From contig NZ_JANADR010000001.1 of assembly GCF_024199925.1 (NCBI RefSeq), positions 2,480,001-2,544,000 on the forward strand: DNA of 64,000 nt, in the 5' to 3' direction. The translations under genes were made by a program, and so were the position numbers. How positions within the stretch are numbered: the first letter of the stretch is position 1; each line of letters opens with the position of its first letter. Positions 1 to 9,228 of the stretch are shown one piece after another. Source of the stretch: Bradyrhizobium sp. CCGUVB1N3 (GTDB lineage: Bacteria; Pseudomonadota; Alphaproteobacteria; Rhizobiales; Xanthobacteraceae). Under the pieces are notes generated by a model, which was given only the letters and a program-made list of their open reading frames with translations, was not told the origin of the DNA and did no database searches.

Positions 1-1
1 C

Positions 2-376
2 GGCTACACCTGCGTCAACGACATCACCGCCAACGACATCCTCACCCGCGATCCGACTTTCGCGCAATGGGCCCGCGCCAAGGGCATCGACGACTACGGC
101 CCGTTCGGCCCGGTGATCGTAACCGGCCTCGATCCAGCAAAGCTCGTCGTGCGTACCATCCTCAACGGCGCGGAGCGGCAGAACTATCCGATCTCCGACA
201 TGATCTTCACCGCGCAGGAGCTGGTCAGCAAGATCTCGCACGACATGACCCTGCTTCCGGGCGACCTCATTGCGGTGGGCACCTCCGTCGGCGTCGGCGT
301 GATGAAGGAGCCCGTCAACACCGTGACCGTCGCAATCGACGGCATCGGCGAGCTGACCAACGAGTTTCGACTGTAG
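2..376 (+). CDS. Fumarylacetoacetate hydrolase family protein, 3' part only
   Basis: The reading frame is already open at base 2 and ends with TAG at 374-376, so only the last 124 residues are in the window. The segments GYTCVNDITANDI and ARAKGIDDYGPFGPVIVTG, and the late LPGDLIAVGTSVGVGVMKEP, are typical of the C-terminal catalytic fold of the FAH family, which includes metal-dependent C-C hydrolases, decarboxylases and isomerases of aromatic or sugar-acid catabolism. The metal-ligand acidic residues lie mostly upstream of the window, so the substrate cannot be named. It is cytoplasmic by family. A palindromic repeat follows 14 bases after the stop. Confidence 0.85.
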   Translation, partial: GYTCVNDITANDILTRDPTFAQWARAKGIDDYGPFGPVIVTGLDPAKLVVRTILNGAERQNYPISDMIFTAQELVSKISHDMTLLPGDLIAVGTSVGVGVMKEPVNTVTVAIDGIGELTNEFRL

Positions 377-390
377 CTGATACGTCGAAG

Positions 391-449
391 CCCGGATGAG
401 CGACTTGTCCGCCGTAGCTCAAAGAGCGAAGGCGGAAGCGACATCCGGG
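391..449. repeat. Intergenic palindromic repeat element (CCCGGATG...CATCCGGG)
   Basis: The outer arms CCCGGATG (391-398) and CATCCGGG (442-449) are complementary, and the interior is itself GC-rich and partly self-complementary. The same outer arms recur at 2646-2687. Elements of this look are dispersed between genes in Bradyrhizobium; here it sits just after the FAH-family stop codon and could act as a 3' mRNA stem. Confidence 0.5.
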
Positions 450-566
450 AGACGGGACCTGACGGCGTCGAAAACGGTCAACGACCACACAGGGTGATTA
501 GTCCAAACGGGCGACTGGATTGCACGCTCTCCGCGCCTAGCATGGAGCCAAGGCACGGAGATCAAC

Positions 567-695
567 GTGAACGTGTTTCGCGGCATCATGATCGGACTTC
601 CCATCGCCATCGCGCTGTGGCTGCTTTTTGTCATGGGCGCCCTCTGCCTGTACGACCTGTTCGAGTCCGTCGGCACACAGGTGGCGGCGCTCTGA
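567..695 (+). CDS. Small single-pass membrane protein, 42 aa
   Basis: A GTG start at 567 is preceded by GGAG at 557-560 with a 6-base spacer, and the frame ends with TGA at 693-695. The product has a short N-terminus, then one hydrophobic segment (about residues 7-28, IMIGLPIAIALWLLFVMGAL) followed by a short tail with acidic residues. I do not recognise a named family, and no function is proposed. The length, ribosome site and clean membrane segment argue that it is real, but a protein of 42 residues remains uncertain without conservation data. Confidence 0.5.
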   Translation: MNVFRGIMIGLPIAIALWLLFVMGALCLYDLFESVGTQVAAL

Positions 696-919
696 TCGCG
701 CGACCAGACGACTTTGGCCGACGCGAGATGGTTTGAGTTCCTGCGAAACCCATCCTGCGATCACCACGCGCATGTGACGTGTCGGGCACAGCAAACATAT
801 TCCTCCAACGCGCCGCGCGTTCGCCGCACTGTGGACGCATTCCGACGCCCATCTTCGACCGCTTGGGGAGCGCGGCAGGCTACGGCCGTGCTTTGTCTGA
901 TCTCAAAGGGGAACTACCA

Positions 920-1111
920 GTGAAGAAAATCGTGATTGCAGTGGGGGCAACGCTTGCCCTGGTGACGGCCGCGAGCGCTGCGGATCTACCGCACCGGCAG
1001 CCCGTCTATCCGCCGGCGCAGGCTCCGATCGGGAAGATGCCGATCGGCAAATCGCCAATTGGAAAGGCTCCGATCGGCAAGGCGCCCGGCCCGATCGTGT
1101 CGCGCTACTAA
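920..1111 (+). CDS. Small exported protein with PIGK repeats, 63 aa
   Basis: I place the start at the GTG at 920, because AAGGGGAA lies just upstream and the resulting protein opens with a standard Sec signal peptide (MKKIVIAVGATLALVTAASA, cleavage about A20-A21). An upstream extension in the same frame to 779 would bury this signal. The mature part is only about 43 residues and contains four tandem copies of [MSA]PIGK-type pentapeptides between residues 35 and 58. It is probably periplasmic or secreted. Function unknown; the proline/lysine repeats suggest a binding or structural peptide, which is inference only. Confidence 0.6.
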   Translation: MKKIVIAVGATLALVTAASAADLPHRQPVYPPAQAPIGKMPIGKSPIGKAPIGKAPGPIVSRY

Positions 1112-1161
1112 AGCCTCACGCGTCTCCAAAACTGCTTTTGTCGGCGGCTGAAAGGCGAAGC

Positions 1162-1788
1162 GTGGCAATCACACGTCTGAGATCGGGATTGCGTCTCCTC
1201 GCGGGATGCGCAGTCCTCTCGCTCGTTTGCACGATCCAGTCGGCTTCCGCCCATGAGGCGCGCAAGCGCATCGCTGACGCGAATGCGCTTGCGTCCCGTG
1301 ACGCGCCTGCCCGGCCGAAGCCTGGTCAGGCAAAGGGCCCATACTACGTGGACTTCAGGGCAAGGACCGCGGCGAGCTGGGGACATGCCTTCGTCTGGTA
1401 CGGCAAGACCAGCGAGCGTGCGGTCGAAGTCGCAGGCCTGACGCCCGCGGGCGACACGCTCACCTATATGCTCGGCCATGTCATTCCGGTCCCATCGGAG
1501 ACCGGCGCGAGCTATGGCGATCTCGATCCGGAATATCTGACGGCGAGCTACCGCGTCTATCTGAACGAGGCCGACGCCAAGCGGGTGTTCGCCTACATCA
1601 GGAAATTGCAGGACTCCTCGCCGCTCTGGAACGCCGAGACCATGAACTGCACGGGCTTCATCGGCAACATCGCGGGCTACATGGGACTGAAGGTCCCCAT
1701 GCGCTGGCAGCGCCCCGAGGAGTACGTCACCAAACTGAAGGAAATCAACGCCGGCCGCCAGATGGTCCAGCTCGCGCCGGAGCAGTAG
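1162..1788 (+). CDS. Exported protein of unknown function, 208 aa
   Basis: The GTG at 1162 is preferred over the in-frame TTG at 1138, because AAAGGCG precedes it and the product then begins with a compact signal peptide (hydrophobic stretch LLAGCAVLSLVCTI, cleavage near ASA-HE at residue 30). The mature domain has conserved-looking blocks WGHAFVWYG (H75) and ETMNCTGFIGNIAG (C163). A His/Cys pair in such settings can be catalytic, and the layout loosely recalls the periplasmic DUF4105/Lnb-type or NlpC/P60-like domains, but I cannot assign it. It stands alone, with a palindromic repeat directly after its stop. Confidence 0.8.
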   Translation: MAITRLRSGLRLLAGCAVLSLVCTIQSASAHEARKRIADANALASRDAPARPKPGQAKGPYYVDFRARTAASWGHAFVWYGKTSERAVEVAGLTPAGDTLTYMLGHVIPVPSETGASYGDLDPEYLTASYRVYLNEADAKRVFAYIRKLQDSSPLWNAETMNCTGFIGNIAGYMGLKVPMRWQRPEEYVTKLKEINAGRQMVQLAPEQ

Positions 1789-1789
1789 C

Positions 1790-1835
1790 GCGCGTTCATA
1801 CGGGGCGCGCGAAGCGCGAGCCCTGAATGACGCGC
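1790..1835. repeat. Short imperfect palindromic repeat
   Basis: The arms GCGCGTTCA and TGAATGACGCGC are imperfectly complementary and flank a GC-rich core GGCGCGCGAAGCGCGAGCC that folds on itself. It starts within two bases of the stop of the exported protein gene. Its core resembles that of the element at 5127-5208, so the two probably belong to one family. Confidence 0.4.
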
Positions 1836-1922
1836 TTTCGGGTCTTGCGGCTCGAACCCGGACGCTTGACGGAGCGACAACATAGTCGCCGCTCACCGCA
1901 AGCACTTTATCGCGCCCCCTCC

Positions 1923-2633
1923 ATGTCCTTCATCCTCGGCCTCCTCTCCGGTCTCCTCGGCGCGCTCGCCGGCTGGTCCGGCCTTGCCGCGCTGGTCGTG
2001 CTGCTGTCCGGCCCGGACCGCGATGGCGGCATCGCGATGGGCGCGTTCTTCAACATCGGACCCTTTGGTGGCCTCGTCGGATTCATCGCCGGCGTCTGGC
2101 TGTTCACGAGGTTCGGTCTCGTCCGCGAGAGCATGCCGTCGGCCGATGCGGCGGTACCGGGCGCGGCGAGCCGGACGCACATCTCATACCCCTTTGCCGT
2201 GACCATCGTGCTGATCGTAGCGGGCCTCGCCTATTGGGGCTGGTACGAGCTGATCCGCTCGCCCTACCTCACGCACGGCTTCATGACGCTCGAGCTGCAA
2301 TTCCGCCTGCCGCCCGGCATGGCCTTGCCGGCTGACAAGGCCGACGTGCAGATCTATGTCGACGAAAACCACGGCTTCGCGCCCGTCACCTTGAGCGAGG
2401 GCTGGTACGGTCACGACGGCGATCGCAAGGTGATCCTCGCGACCGCAGCGCTGTCTTACAAGACGGGCCGGCGCGAGGTCATCCTGACTCTTCCCAACAC
2501 GCCGACCGAGACTTGGCGGCTCGACCTCTCCCGCGATCCCGATCCCACGCAGGGCTATTCGCCATGGCGTCCCGGGATCGGTGGGTCGCCTGCGAAGATC
2601 GAGATGAATTTCCGCCTGAGTGCCGACAGGTGA
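1923..2633 (+). CDS. Membrane protein of unknown function, 236 aa
   Basis: The ATG at 1923 starts immediately with a hydrophobic segment (FILGLLSGLLGALAGWSGLAAL); an upstream extension reaches 1827 but adds only low-quality sequence. A second membrane segment lies at about residues 36-64 and a third at about 85-108 (PFAVTIVLIVAGLAYWGWY). The remaining C-terminal 125 residues form a soluble, probably periplasmic, beta-rich domain with SEGWYGHDGDRKVI and a final EMNFRL strand. I do not recognise a family, and there is no operon partner. Confidence 0.75.
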   Translation: MSFILGLLSGLLGALAGWSGLAALVVLLSGPDRDGGIAMGAFFNIGPFGGLVGFIAGVWLFTRFGLVRESMPSADAAVPGAASRTHISYPFAVTIVLIVAGLAYWGWYELIRSPYLTHGFMTLELQFRLPPGMALPADKADVQIYVDENHGFAPVTLSEGWYGHDGDRKVILATAALSYKTGRREVILTLPNTPTETWRLDLSRDPDPTQGYSPWRPGIGGSPAKIEMNFRLSADR

Positions 2634-2645
2634 AGCGCCGCGTAA

Positions 2646-2733
2646 CCCGGATGGAGCGCAGCACAATCGGAAATGGCGGCATCCGGGCCGTTCATCCGTC
2701 GAGGCTCGCTGCGCGAGCGCCTCAGGATGACGG
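2646..2733. repeat. Palindromic repeat element, second copy of CCCGGATG family
   Basis: CCCGGATG at 2646-2653 pairs with CATCCGGG at 2679-2686, as in the element at 391-449. It is followed directly by a second palindromic block (2688-2733) with an inner GAGGCTCGCTGCGCGAGCGCCTC stem of the kind dispersed in Bradyrhizobium. The rest of the interval 2634-2909 shows no gene. Confidence 0.45.
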
Positions 2734-2825
2734 GTCTGGTACTTCGAACAAGATTATCCGCCACGCGGAATCGTCCCCCGCCTCTCGCATGATCGCCCTG
2801 CCCTGGCCGCACTTGCTGCGAATAG

Positions 2826-3905
<1,080 letters not shown>

Positions 3906-3948
3906 GATCTGTGAGGATTTGAGCAACGCTGTCCCGGGCGCCGAAGGT

Positions 3949-4097
3949 GCTCTCCCTCTCCCCGTTCTTACGGGGAGAGGGTTGGGGTGAGGGGCTATCT
4001 CCGCGATGTCGGTGACAGAAAGACTCGCGGAAGCTCCCCCTCACCCGGATCGCATCTGGCGATGCGATCCGGCCTCTCCCCGCGTGCGGGGAGAGGC
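3949..4097. repeat. Large compound palindromic repeat (CTCTCCCCG / CGGGGAGAGG)
   Basis: CTCTCCCCG...CGGGGAGAGG pairs occur twice: a small hairpin near 3955-3980, and a second near 4074-4092 that contains GCGTGCGGGG. An inner stem GGATCGCATC/GATGCGATCC lies at 4045-4068. GGTGAGGGGC and CCCCTCACC also pair across the unit. The layout is that of a composite mobile palindrome. No coding frame is convincing here, so it accounts for most of the 3906-4150 gap. Confidence 0.6.
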
Positions 4098-4150
4098 GAA
4101 GTGGCACCGCCGTCGCTTAAACAAGTGCATCAAGCGCGAGAGAGTAACAC

Positions 4151-5119
4151 ATGAAGGCCTACGTCTATGGCCCTAACGGGGCTGCGATTTCCGACGTTGC
4201 TCAACCAACGCCAAAAGGCACGCAGGTGCTGGTCCACGTCCGCGCCTGCGCGCTCAACCGCGCCGACACCGGCATGCGCAAGGGCCACGCCCATGGCGCA
4301 TCCGGCGGGGTCGGCACCGTGCTCGGCATGGAATGGGCCGGTGAAGTCGCAGCCCTCGGGTCCGACGCGAAGGGGGTGAAGGTCGGCGACCGCATCATGG
4401 GCTCGGGCGCCGCTGCGTTCGCGGAGTACACGCTCGCCGATCACGGCCGCCTGTTCCGCGCCCCCTCGAACATGAACTTCGAGGAAGCCGCCACCCTGCC
4501 CGTCGCGCTTGCGACCATGCACAACGCCGTCGTCACGGTCGGCGGCGTGCAGCCGGGCCAATCCGTCCTGATCCAGGGCGCAAGCTCCGGCGTCGGCCTG
4601 ATGGCGATGCAGATCGCCAAGCTCAAGGGCGCGAAGGTCGTGATCGGTTCGTCGACGGATGCCCATCGCCGCAGCCGGCTTACCGACTACGGCGCCGATC
4701 TCGCGATCGACTCCTCCGACCCCGGCTGGGTCGACCAGGTGCTGAAGGCAACCGGCGGCGAAGGCGTCGACCTCGTCGTCGACCAGGTCTCGGGCAAGGT
4801 CGCGAGCCAGAACCTTGCCGCCACCAGGGTGAAGGGCCGCATCGTCAATGTCGGCCGGCTCGGCGGCACCCATGCCGACTTCAATTTCGACCTGCACGCA
4901 GCACGCCGCATCAACTATATCGGCGTCACCTTCCGCACCCGCACCATCGAGGAGATCCGCGAGATTTTCGAGGAGGTTCGCAAGGACATCTGGAGTGCGG
5001 TGGAAGCCCGCAAGCTGCAGCTGCCGATCGACAAGGTGTTTGCCTTTGGCGACATCGATGAGGCGTTCGCGCACATGGAGGCCAACAAGCATCTCGGCAA
5101 GATCGTCGTGACGCTGTGA
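4151..5119 (+). CDS. Zinc-free medium-chain dehydrogenase/reductase (quinone oxidoreductase type)
   Basis: A 322-residue protein with the GroES-like N-terminal fold (CALNRADTGMRKG, GMEWAGEV, VKVGDRIMG) and a Rossmann NAD(P)H site GASSGVGLMAMQIAKLKGA near residues 140-158. The cysteine cluster that binds structural zinc in alcohol dehydrogenases is missing, which places it with NADPH:quinone or enone reductases. It ends with the usual KHLGKIVV motif. It is likely cytoplasmic. A palindromic repeat lies before and another after it, so it appears to be transcribed alone. Confidence 0.9.
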   Translation: MKAYVYGPNGAAISDVAQPTPKGTQVLVHVRACALNRADTGMRKGHAHGASGGVGTVLGMEWAGEVAALGSDAKGVKVGDRIMGSGAAAFAEYTLADHGRLFRAPSNMNFEEAATLPVALATMHNAVVTVGGVQPGQSVLIQGASSGVGLMAMQIAKLKGAKVVIGSSTDAHRRSRLTDYGADLAIDSSDPGWVDQVLKATGGEGVDLVVDQVSGKVASQNLAATRVKGRIVNVGRLGGTHADFNFDLHAARRINYIGVTFRTRTIEEIREIFEEVRKDIWSAVEARKLQLPIDKVFAFGDIDEAFAHMEANKHLGKIVVTL

Positions 5120-5126
5120 GGGGTGA

Positions 5127-5208
5127 CCGTCATTCCGGGGCGCCCGAAGGGCGAGCCCGGAAGCTCGAGATTCCGGGTTCGATGCTTCGCATCGCCCCGG
5201 AATGACGG
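5127..5208. repeat. Palindromic repeat with perfect 16-bp arms
   Basis: CCGTCATTCCGGGGCG (5127-5142) and CGCCCCGGAATGACGG (5193-5208) are exact reverse complements. The interior holds a second fold (CCCGGAAGCTC... and GATGCTTCGCATC). It begins eight bases after the dehydrogenase stop and could stabilise its 3' end. Confidence 0.65.
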
Positions 5209-5294
5209 AGCCGGCATCGCTCCTGCAACTCAGTCGCGACTACACCTGTGGACCGCGGCTTGATGTTACGTCGCGGGCTGCTAAATCCCCGGCC

Positions 5295-6668
5295 ATGACA
5301 GCACAGCACAGCAAGACATCGGTCGCCGCGATCTCCATCTTCGCCAGCGGCGGCATGGCGGCGGCCAAATTCGTGGTCGGGATCGCGATCGGCTCGCTGG
5401 CGCTGATCTCGGAGGCCCTGCATTCCTCGATCGACCTGGTCGCGACCATCATCACCTGGGCGGTGGTGCGGGTGTCCGACAAGCCTGCGGACGACGAGCA
5501 TCATTACGGCCATGGCAAGCTCGAGAGCGTCTCCGCGCTCGGTGTCACCGCCCTGCTCTACGTGCTGGCCGGGGGCATCCTGGTCGAGGCCTATAGCCGC
5601 ATCCGCGAGGGCTCGCCGCCCCCGACCATCTCGGCCGTGCCCTTCGTCGTGCTGGTGATCGACATCGTCGTCAATCTCTGGCGCGCCCGGGCGCTGCATC
5701 GCGCCGCGCGGGAGACGCGGAGCCAGGCGCTCGCGGCCGACGCGCTGCATTTTGCCTCCGACGTGCTGGGCTCGTTCGCCGTCATCGCCGGCCTCATCCT
5801 CGCCGCCCTCGGCTTCTGGTGGGGCGACGCCGCAGCGGCCGCCGCCGTCGCCGTGATGATCGCAGCTCTCGGCCTGCGCATGGCGGGCTCCACGGTGCAG
5901 ACGCTGGTCGACCGCGCGCCGGTGGGCGCGCTGGAGAAGGCCACGGCCGTGATCAAAAGCGTGCCCGGCGTTCTCGACGTCGAGCGCCTTCGCGTGCGCA
6001 TGGTCGGCGCGACCTATTTCATCGACACCATCGCAAAAGTACCGCGGACCTATCCGATCGACCGCGTCGAGGACATCAAGCGCAACGCTCAAGCCGCCGT
6101 CGCCAAGGCGTTCGGCGATGCCGACCTCACCTTCACCGCGGTCCCCGTGGCGCGCGACAACGAGACCGTGCGCGACCGCATCATGGTGATCGCGCGCAAT
6201 TCGGGCCTTGCCATCCATCACGTCACCGTGCACGATCTCGGCGCCAAGCTCATCGTCGGCATCGATCTCGAGGTCGACGCCGGGATGCCGCTGATCGCCG
6301 CCCACGACGTCGCCAATACGCTGGAGCGCAACATCCAGGAGGAGTTCGGCGAGGATGTGGAAGTCGACGTCCATATCGAGCCGCTCCAGCCGGAGCTGCC
6401 GTTCGGCGTCGACGCGCCGGCGGAACGGGTGCAGGCCATTGCAGCCGCGCTGACCGGCTTTGCCGCTGATAGCGAGATCCACGACATCCATAATGTGCGC
6501 GTGCGCAACACCGATGCCGGCGAGATCGTCAACTTCCACTGCCGCGCCACGCCGTCGATGAGCGTGATCAAGGTGCATGAGCATGTCGACGAGATCGAGC
6601 GCGCGCTGCGGCGCGCCTTCCCGAGCGTGAAGCGCGTGATCAGTCACGCCGAGCCGCCGCGCGCATGA
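5295..6668 (+). CDS. Cation diffusion facilitator transporter with extended C-terminal region
   Basis: A 457-residue inner-membrane divalent-cation/H+ antiporter. The first 205 residues carry six predicted membrane segments with paired metal sites: ALHSSID in TM2 (H43, D47) and ADALHFASD in TM5 (H152, D156), the His/Asp set typical of Zn2+/Cd2+ carriers. A histidine-rich turn DEHHYGHGK follows TM2. Most CDF proteins are about 300 residues; here about 250 residues follow the membrane part and look like repeated ferredoxin-like ZT-dimer modules (RVRMVGATYFIDTI; HDLGAKLIVGIDLEV; VRNTDAGEIVNFHC). ATG 5295 is chosen because the longer frame from 5202 would start within the repeat element. Confidence 0.92.
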   Translation: MTAQHSKTSVAAISIFASGGMAAAKFVVGIAIGSLALISEALHSSIDLVATIITWAVVRVSDKPADDEHHYGHGKLESVSALGVTALLYVLAGGILVEAYSRIREGSPPPTISAVPFVVLVIDIVVNLWRARALHRAARETRSQALAADALHFASDVLGSFAVIAGLILAALGFWWGDAAAAAAVAVMIAALGLRMAGSTVQTLVDRAPVGALEKATAVIKSVPGVLDVERLRVRMVGATYFIDTIAKVPRTYPIDRVEDIKRNAQAAVAKAFGDADLTFTAVPVARDNETVRDRIMVIARNSGLAIHHVTVHDLGAKLIVGIDLEVDAGMPLIAAHDVANTLERNIQEEFGEDVEVDVHIEPLQPELPFGVDAPAERVQAIAAALTGFAADSEIHDIHNVRVRNTDAGEIVNFHCRATPSMSVIKVHEHVDEIERALRRAFPSVKRVISHAEPPRA

Positions 6669-6891
6669 ACAAGCGCGCGAAGAGTCACACGTTCCCGTTT
6701 CGGACTCCCCGCGCGCGCAAGATTGCGGACGATCGTCGCGCAAACTCTCCATTGGATAAGAATTATTTCGCGTTAACGATTCGTTGACTCTCGACAGCCC
6801 GCGAAAACTGGATTCAAATCGCTGTGATTCGGAAGCGAGCGGGGGCTTCATTCCGAGTTGTGGTGCAGCAATATCTCTGGGGGCCGAAGGC

Positions 6892-9222
6892 ATGCCGCGC
6901 GCAGACGCCGCGAGCGCGTGCGTCCAATCCGATTCGATCAAGGGATTGGCGCAATCGATCGCGAAACCGGCCTACCACCGGCTCCTGATCGCCGAGCCGG
7001 CGCTCCGGCGCGCTGTGCCTACTCTCATCATCGCCTTCCTCATCACCATCTGTCTCGGCGCCTTCGTCCAGGTCGTCGACCAGACCCGCCAGAAGCGCCA
7101 GGTGATCAAGCACGACATCCAGGCGCTCGCCGACCTGCTCGCCGAGCGCATCGATCGCCTCGCCTCGGTGCGCATGGATCGGCAGAAGAACATCGAGCGT
7201 CTGCCGACGCTGTTGCCCGAACTCATTCCCTCCTGGGGCACAGCCTCGGGCCGCCACGTCATCGTCACCTCCGTCGGCACCGACCGCCGCATCCTTGCCC
7301 GCATTCCCGTCGACACCGACCCGGCCGGCAACGACCGCCTGCTCGATGCGATCACCACCGCGCAGTTGGTGGCAACGCCGCCGCAACAGAACGACGTCTC
7401 CGATCTGACGCTGCCCAGCGGCAACAGCGCGATGGCGATCTCGCGGCCGATCAAGTCGCTGCCCGGTCAGGTCACGGTGATCCAGGAGCGCAACGAGCCG
7501 ATCTGGGGCTCGGATGCCGCGCTCTCGGTGACGCTGTCGGCGACCACCGGCTTCGTCGTCCTGATTCTCGGCTTCGCCTTCCACTGGCAGTCGACCCGCG
7601 CCCGCGAGGGCGACCTGATCAACGACGCCGTGCGCGGCCGGATCGACACCGCGCTCAACCGCGGGCGCTGCGGCCTTTGGGACTGGGATCTTTCCCGCGG
7701 CAAGATCTTCTGGTCGCAGTCGATGTTTTCGATGCTGGGCCTCGACGGCCGCAACGAGCTCCTCACCTTCGGCGAGGTCAATGCGCTGGTGAAGTCGGAC
7801 GACATCGACCTGTTCGCGATCGCCGACCAGCTGATTTCGGGCCAGATCGACCACATCGACCAGAGCTTCCGCATGCAGCATGTCGACGGCCACTGGATCT
7901 GGCTCCGCGTGCGCTGCGAGCGCACGCGCGCCACGGGCGATTCCGCCATGCATCTGATCGGCATCGCGGTCGACATCACCGAGCAGAAGAGCCTTGCCGA
8001 ACGCACGGTGGAAGCCGACCTGCGGCTGCGCGACGCCATCGAGACGATCCCGGAAGCGTTCGTGCTGTGGGACAACAGCGACCGTCTGGTGCTCTGCAAC
8101 TCGCACTTCCAGCGCCTGCACAGGCTGCCGGACTCAGCCGTCATCCCCGGCACCTCCTACGAGACCGTGCTCGAGGTCGGCCGCATGCCGGAGGTGCGCA
8201 CGCGCCACAACGAGACCGCCAATCAGGGACCGGGCGCCCGCACCTTCGAGGCGCAGCTCGACGACGGCAGCTGGCTGCACATCAGCGAGCGCCGTACCAA
8301 GGACGGCGGCTACGTCTCGGTCGGCACCGACATCACGCGCATCAAGGAGCACGAGCAGAAGCTCGTCGACAACGATCTGCGCCTGCGCGCCACCGTCATC
8401 GACCTGAAGCGCTCGCAGGCGGCGCTGGAGCGCCAGACCAACGAGCTCGCCGATCTCGCCGAAAAATACCAGCGCGAAAAGACCCGCGCCGAGGAAGCCA
8501 ACCAGACCAAGTCGAAATTCCTCGCCAATATGAGCCACGAGCTGCGCACGCCCCTGAACGCGATCATCGGCTTCTCGGAGGTCATGGGAAGCGGCATGTT
8601 CGGCGAGCTCGGCAACGAGAAGTACCAGGAATACTGCCAGGACATCCTCACCAGCGGTCACTATCTGCTGGAGGTCATCAACGACATCCTCGACATGTCC
8701 AAGATCGAGGCCGGCCGCATGAAGCTCGACATGGAGGAGCTCGACCTGTCGCGCACGCTGGCGGAATCGCTGCGGGTGGTCTCGGGCCGTGCGCAGGACA
8801 AGAACCTGACGTTAGACGCCGACATCGAAAGCATCATCTCGGTCGTCGCCGACCGCCGCGCCACCAAGCAGATCATCGTCAACCTCCTGTCCAACGCCGT
8901 GAAGTTCACGCCCGACGGCGGCCGCATCGTGGTGCGCAGCCGGCAGCTCGAGGACAAGGTCGTGCTGATGATCGCCGACACCGGCATCGGCATCGCCCCG
9001 CATTCGCTGACGCGGCTCGGCCGGCCCTTCGAGCAGGTCGAGAGCCAGCTCACCAAGACCTATCACGGCTCGGGCCTGGGGCTTGCGATCGCCCGCTCGC
9101 TCGCCCAACTGCATGGCGGCACGATGCGGCTGCGCTCGAAGATCGACGTCGGCACCGTCGTGCGCGTCACGCTGCCGCGCGATGCCAACAAGGCCGCAGC
9201 CAGGATCCCCGCGGCGGCCTGA
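6892..9222 (+). CDS. PAS-domain sensor histidine kinase, PleC/DivJ/PdhS-like
   Basis: A 776-residue inner-membrane kinase. ATG 6892 is preceded by GGGGGCCGAAGG; an in-frame TTG at 6784 would add 36 unstructured residues. The order is TM1 (about 42-62), a periplasmic sensor loop, TM2 (about 205-227), a PAS domain (CGLWDWDLSRGKIFWS), a second PAS domain (AIETIPEAFVLWDNSDRLVL), a coiled coil, HisKA with SHELRTPLNAIIGFSEVM (phospho-acceptor H549) and HATPase (NLLSNAVKFTPDGG, DTGIGI, GSGLGL). The LNAIIGFSEVMGSGMFGELG block is characteristic of the alphaproteobacterial cell-cycle kinases. There is no receiver domain and no adjacent response regulator, so it may feed DivK-like proteins; that target is inference. 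Confidence 0.92.
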   Translation: MPRADAASACVQSDSIKGLAQSIAKPAYHRLLIAEPALRRAVPTLIIAFLITICLGAFVQVVDQTRQKRQVIKHDIQALADLLAERIDRLASVRMDRQKNIERLPTLLPELIPSWGTASGRHVIVTSVGTDRRILARIPVDTDPAGNDRLLDAITTAQLVATPPQQNDVSDLTLPSGNSAMAISRPIKSLPGQVTVIQERNEPIWGSDAALSVTLSATTGFVVLILGFAFHWQSTRAREGDLINDAVRGRIDTALNRGRCGLWDWDLSRGKIFWSQSMFSMLGLDGRNELLTFGEVNALVKSDDIDLFAIADQLISGQIDHIDQSFRMQHVDGHWIWLRVRCERTRATGDSAMHLIGIAVDITEQKSLAERTVEADLRLRDAIETIPEAFVLWDNSDRLVLCNSHFQRLHRLPDSAVIPGTSYETVLEVGRMPEVRTRHNETANQGPGARTFEAQLDDGSWLHISERRTKDGGYVSVGTDITRIKEHEQKLVDNDLRLRATVIDLKRSQAALERQTNELADLAEKYQREKTRAEEANQTKSKFLANMSHELRTPLNAIIGFSEVMGSGMFGELGNEKYQEYCQDILTSGHYLLEVINDILDMSKIEAGRMKLDMEELDLSRTLAESLRVVSGRAQDKNLTLDADIESIISVVADRRATKQIIVNLLSNAVKFTPDGGRIVVRSRQLEDKVVLMIADTGIGIAPHSLTRLGRPFEQVESQLTKTYHGSGLGLAIARSLAQLHGGTMRLRSKIDVGTVVRVTLPRDANKAAARIPAAA

Positions 9223-9228
9223 CCCCGA

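Noticed and set aside
5130..6941. About 600-codon open frame opposite the cation-efflux gene
   Set aside because: Composition is dominated by Asp, Gly, His and Arg typical of antisense shadows; the sense frame encodes a complete CDF protein.
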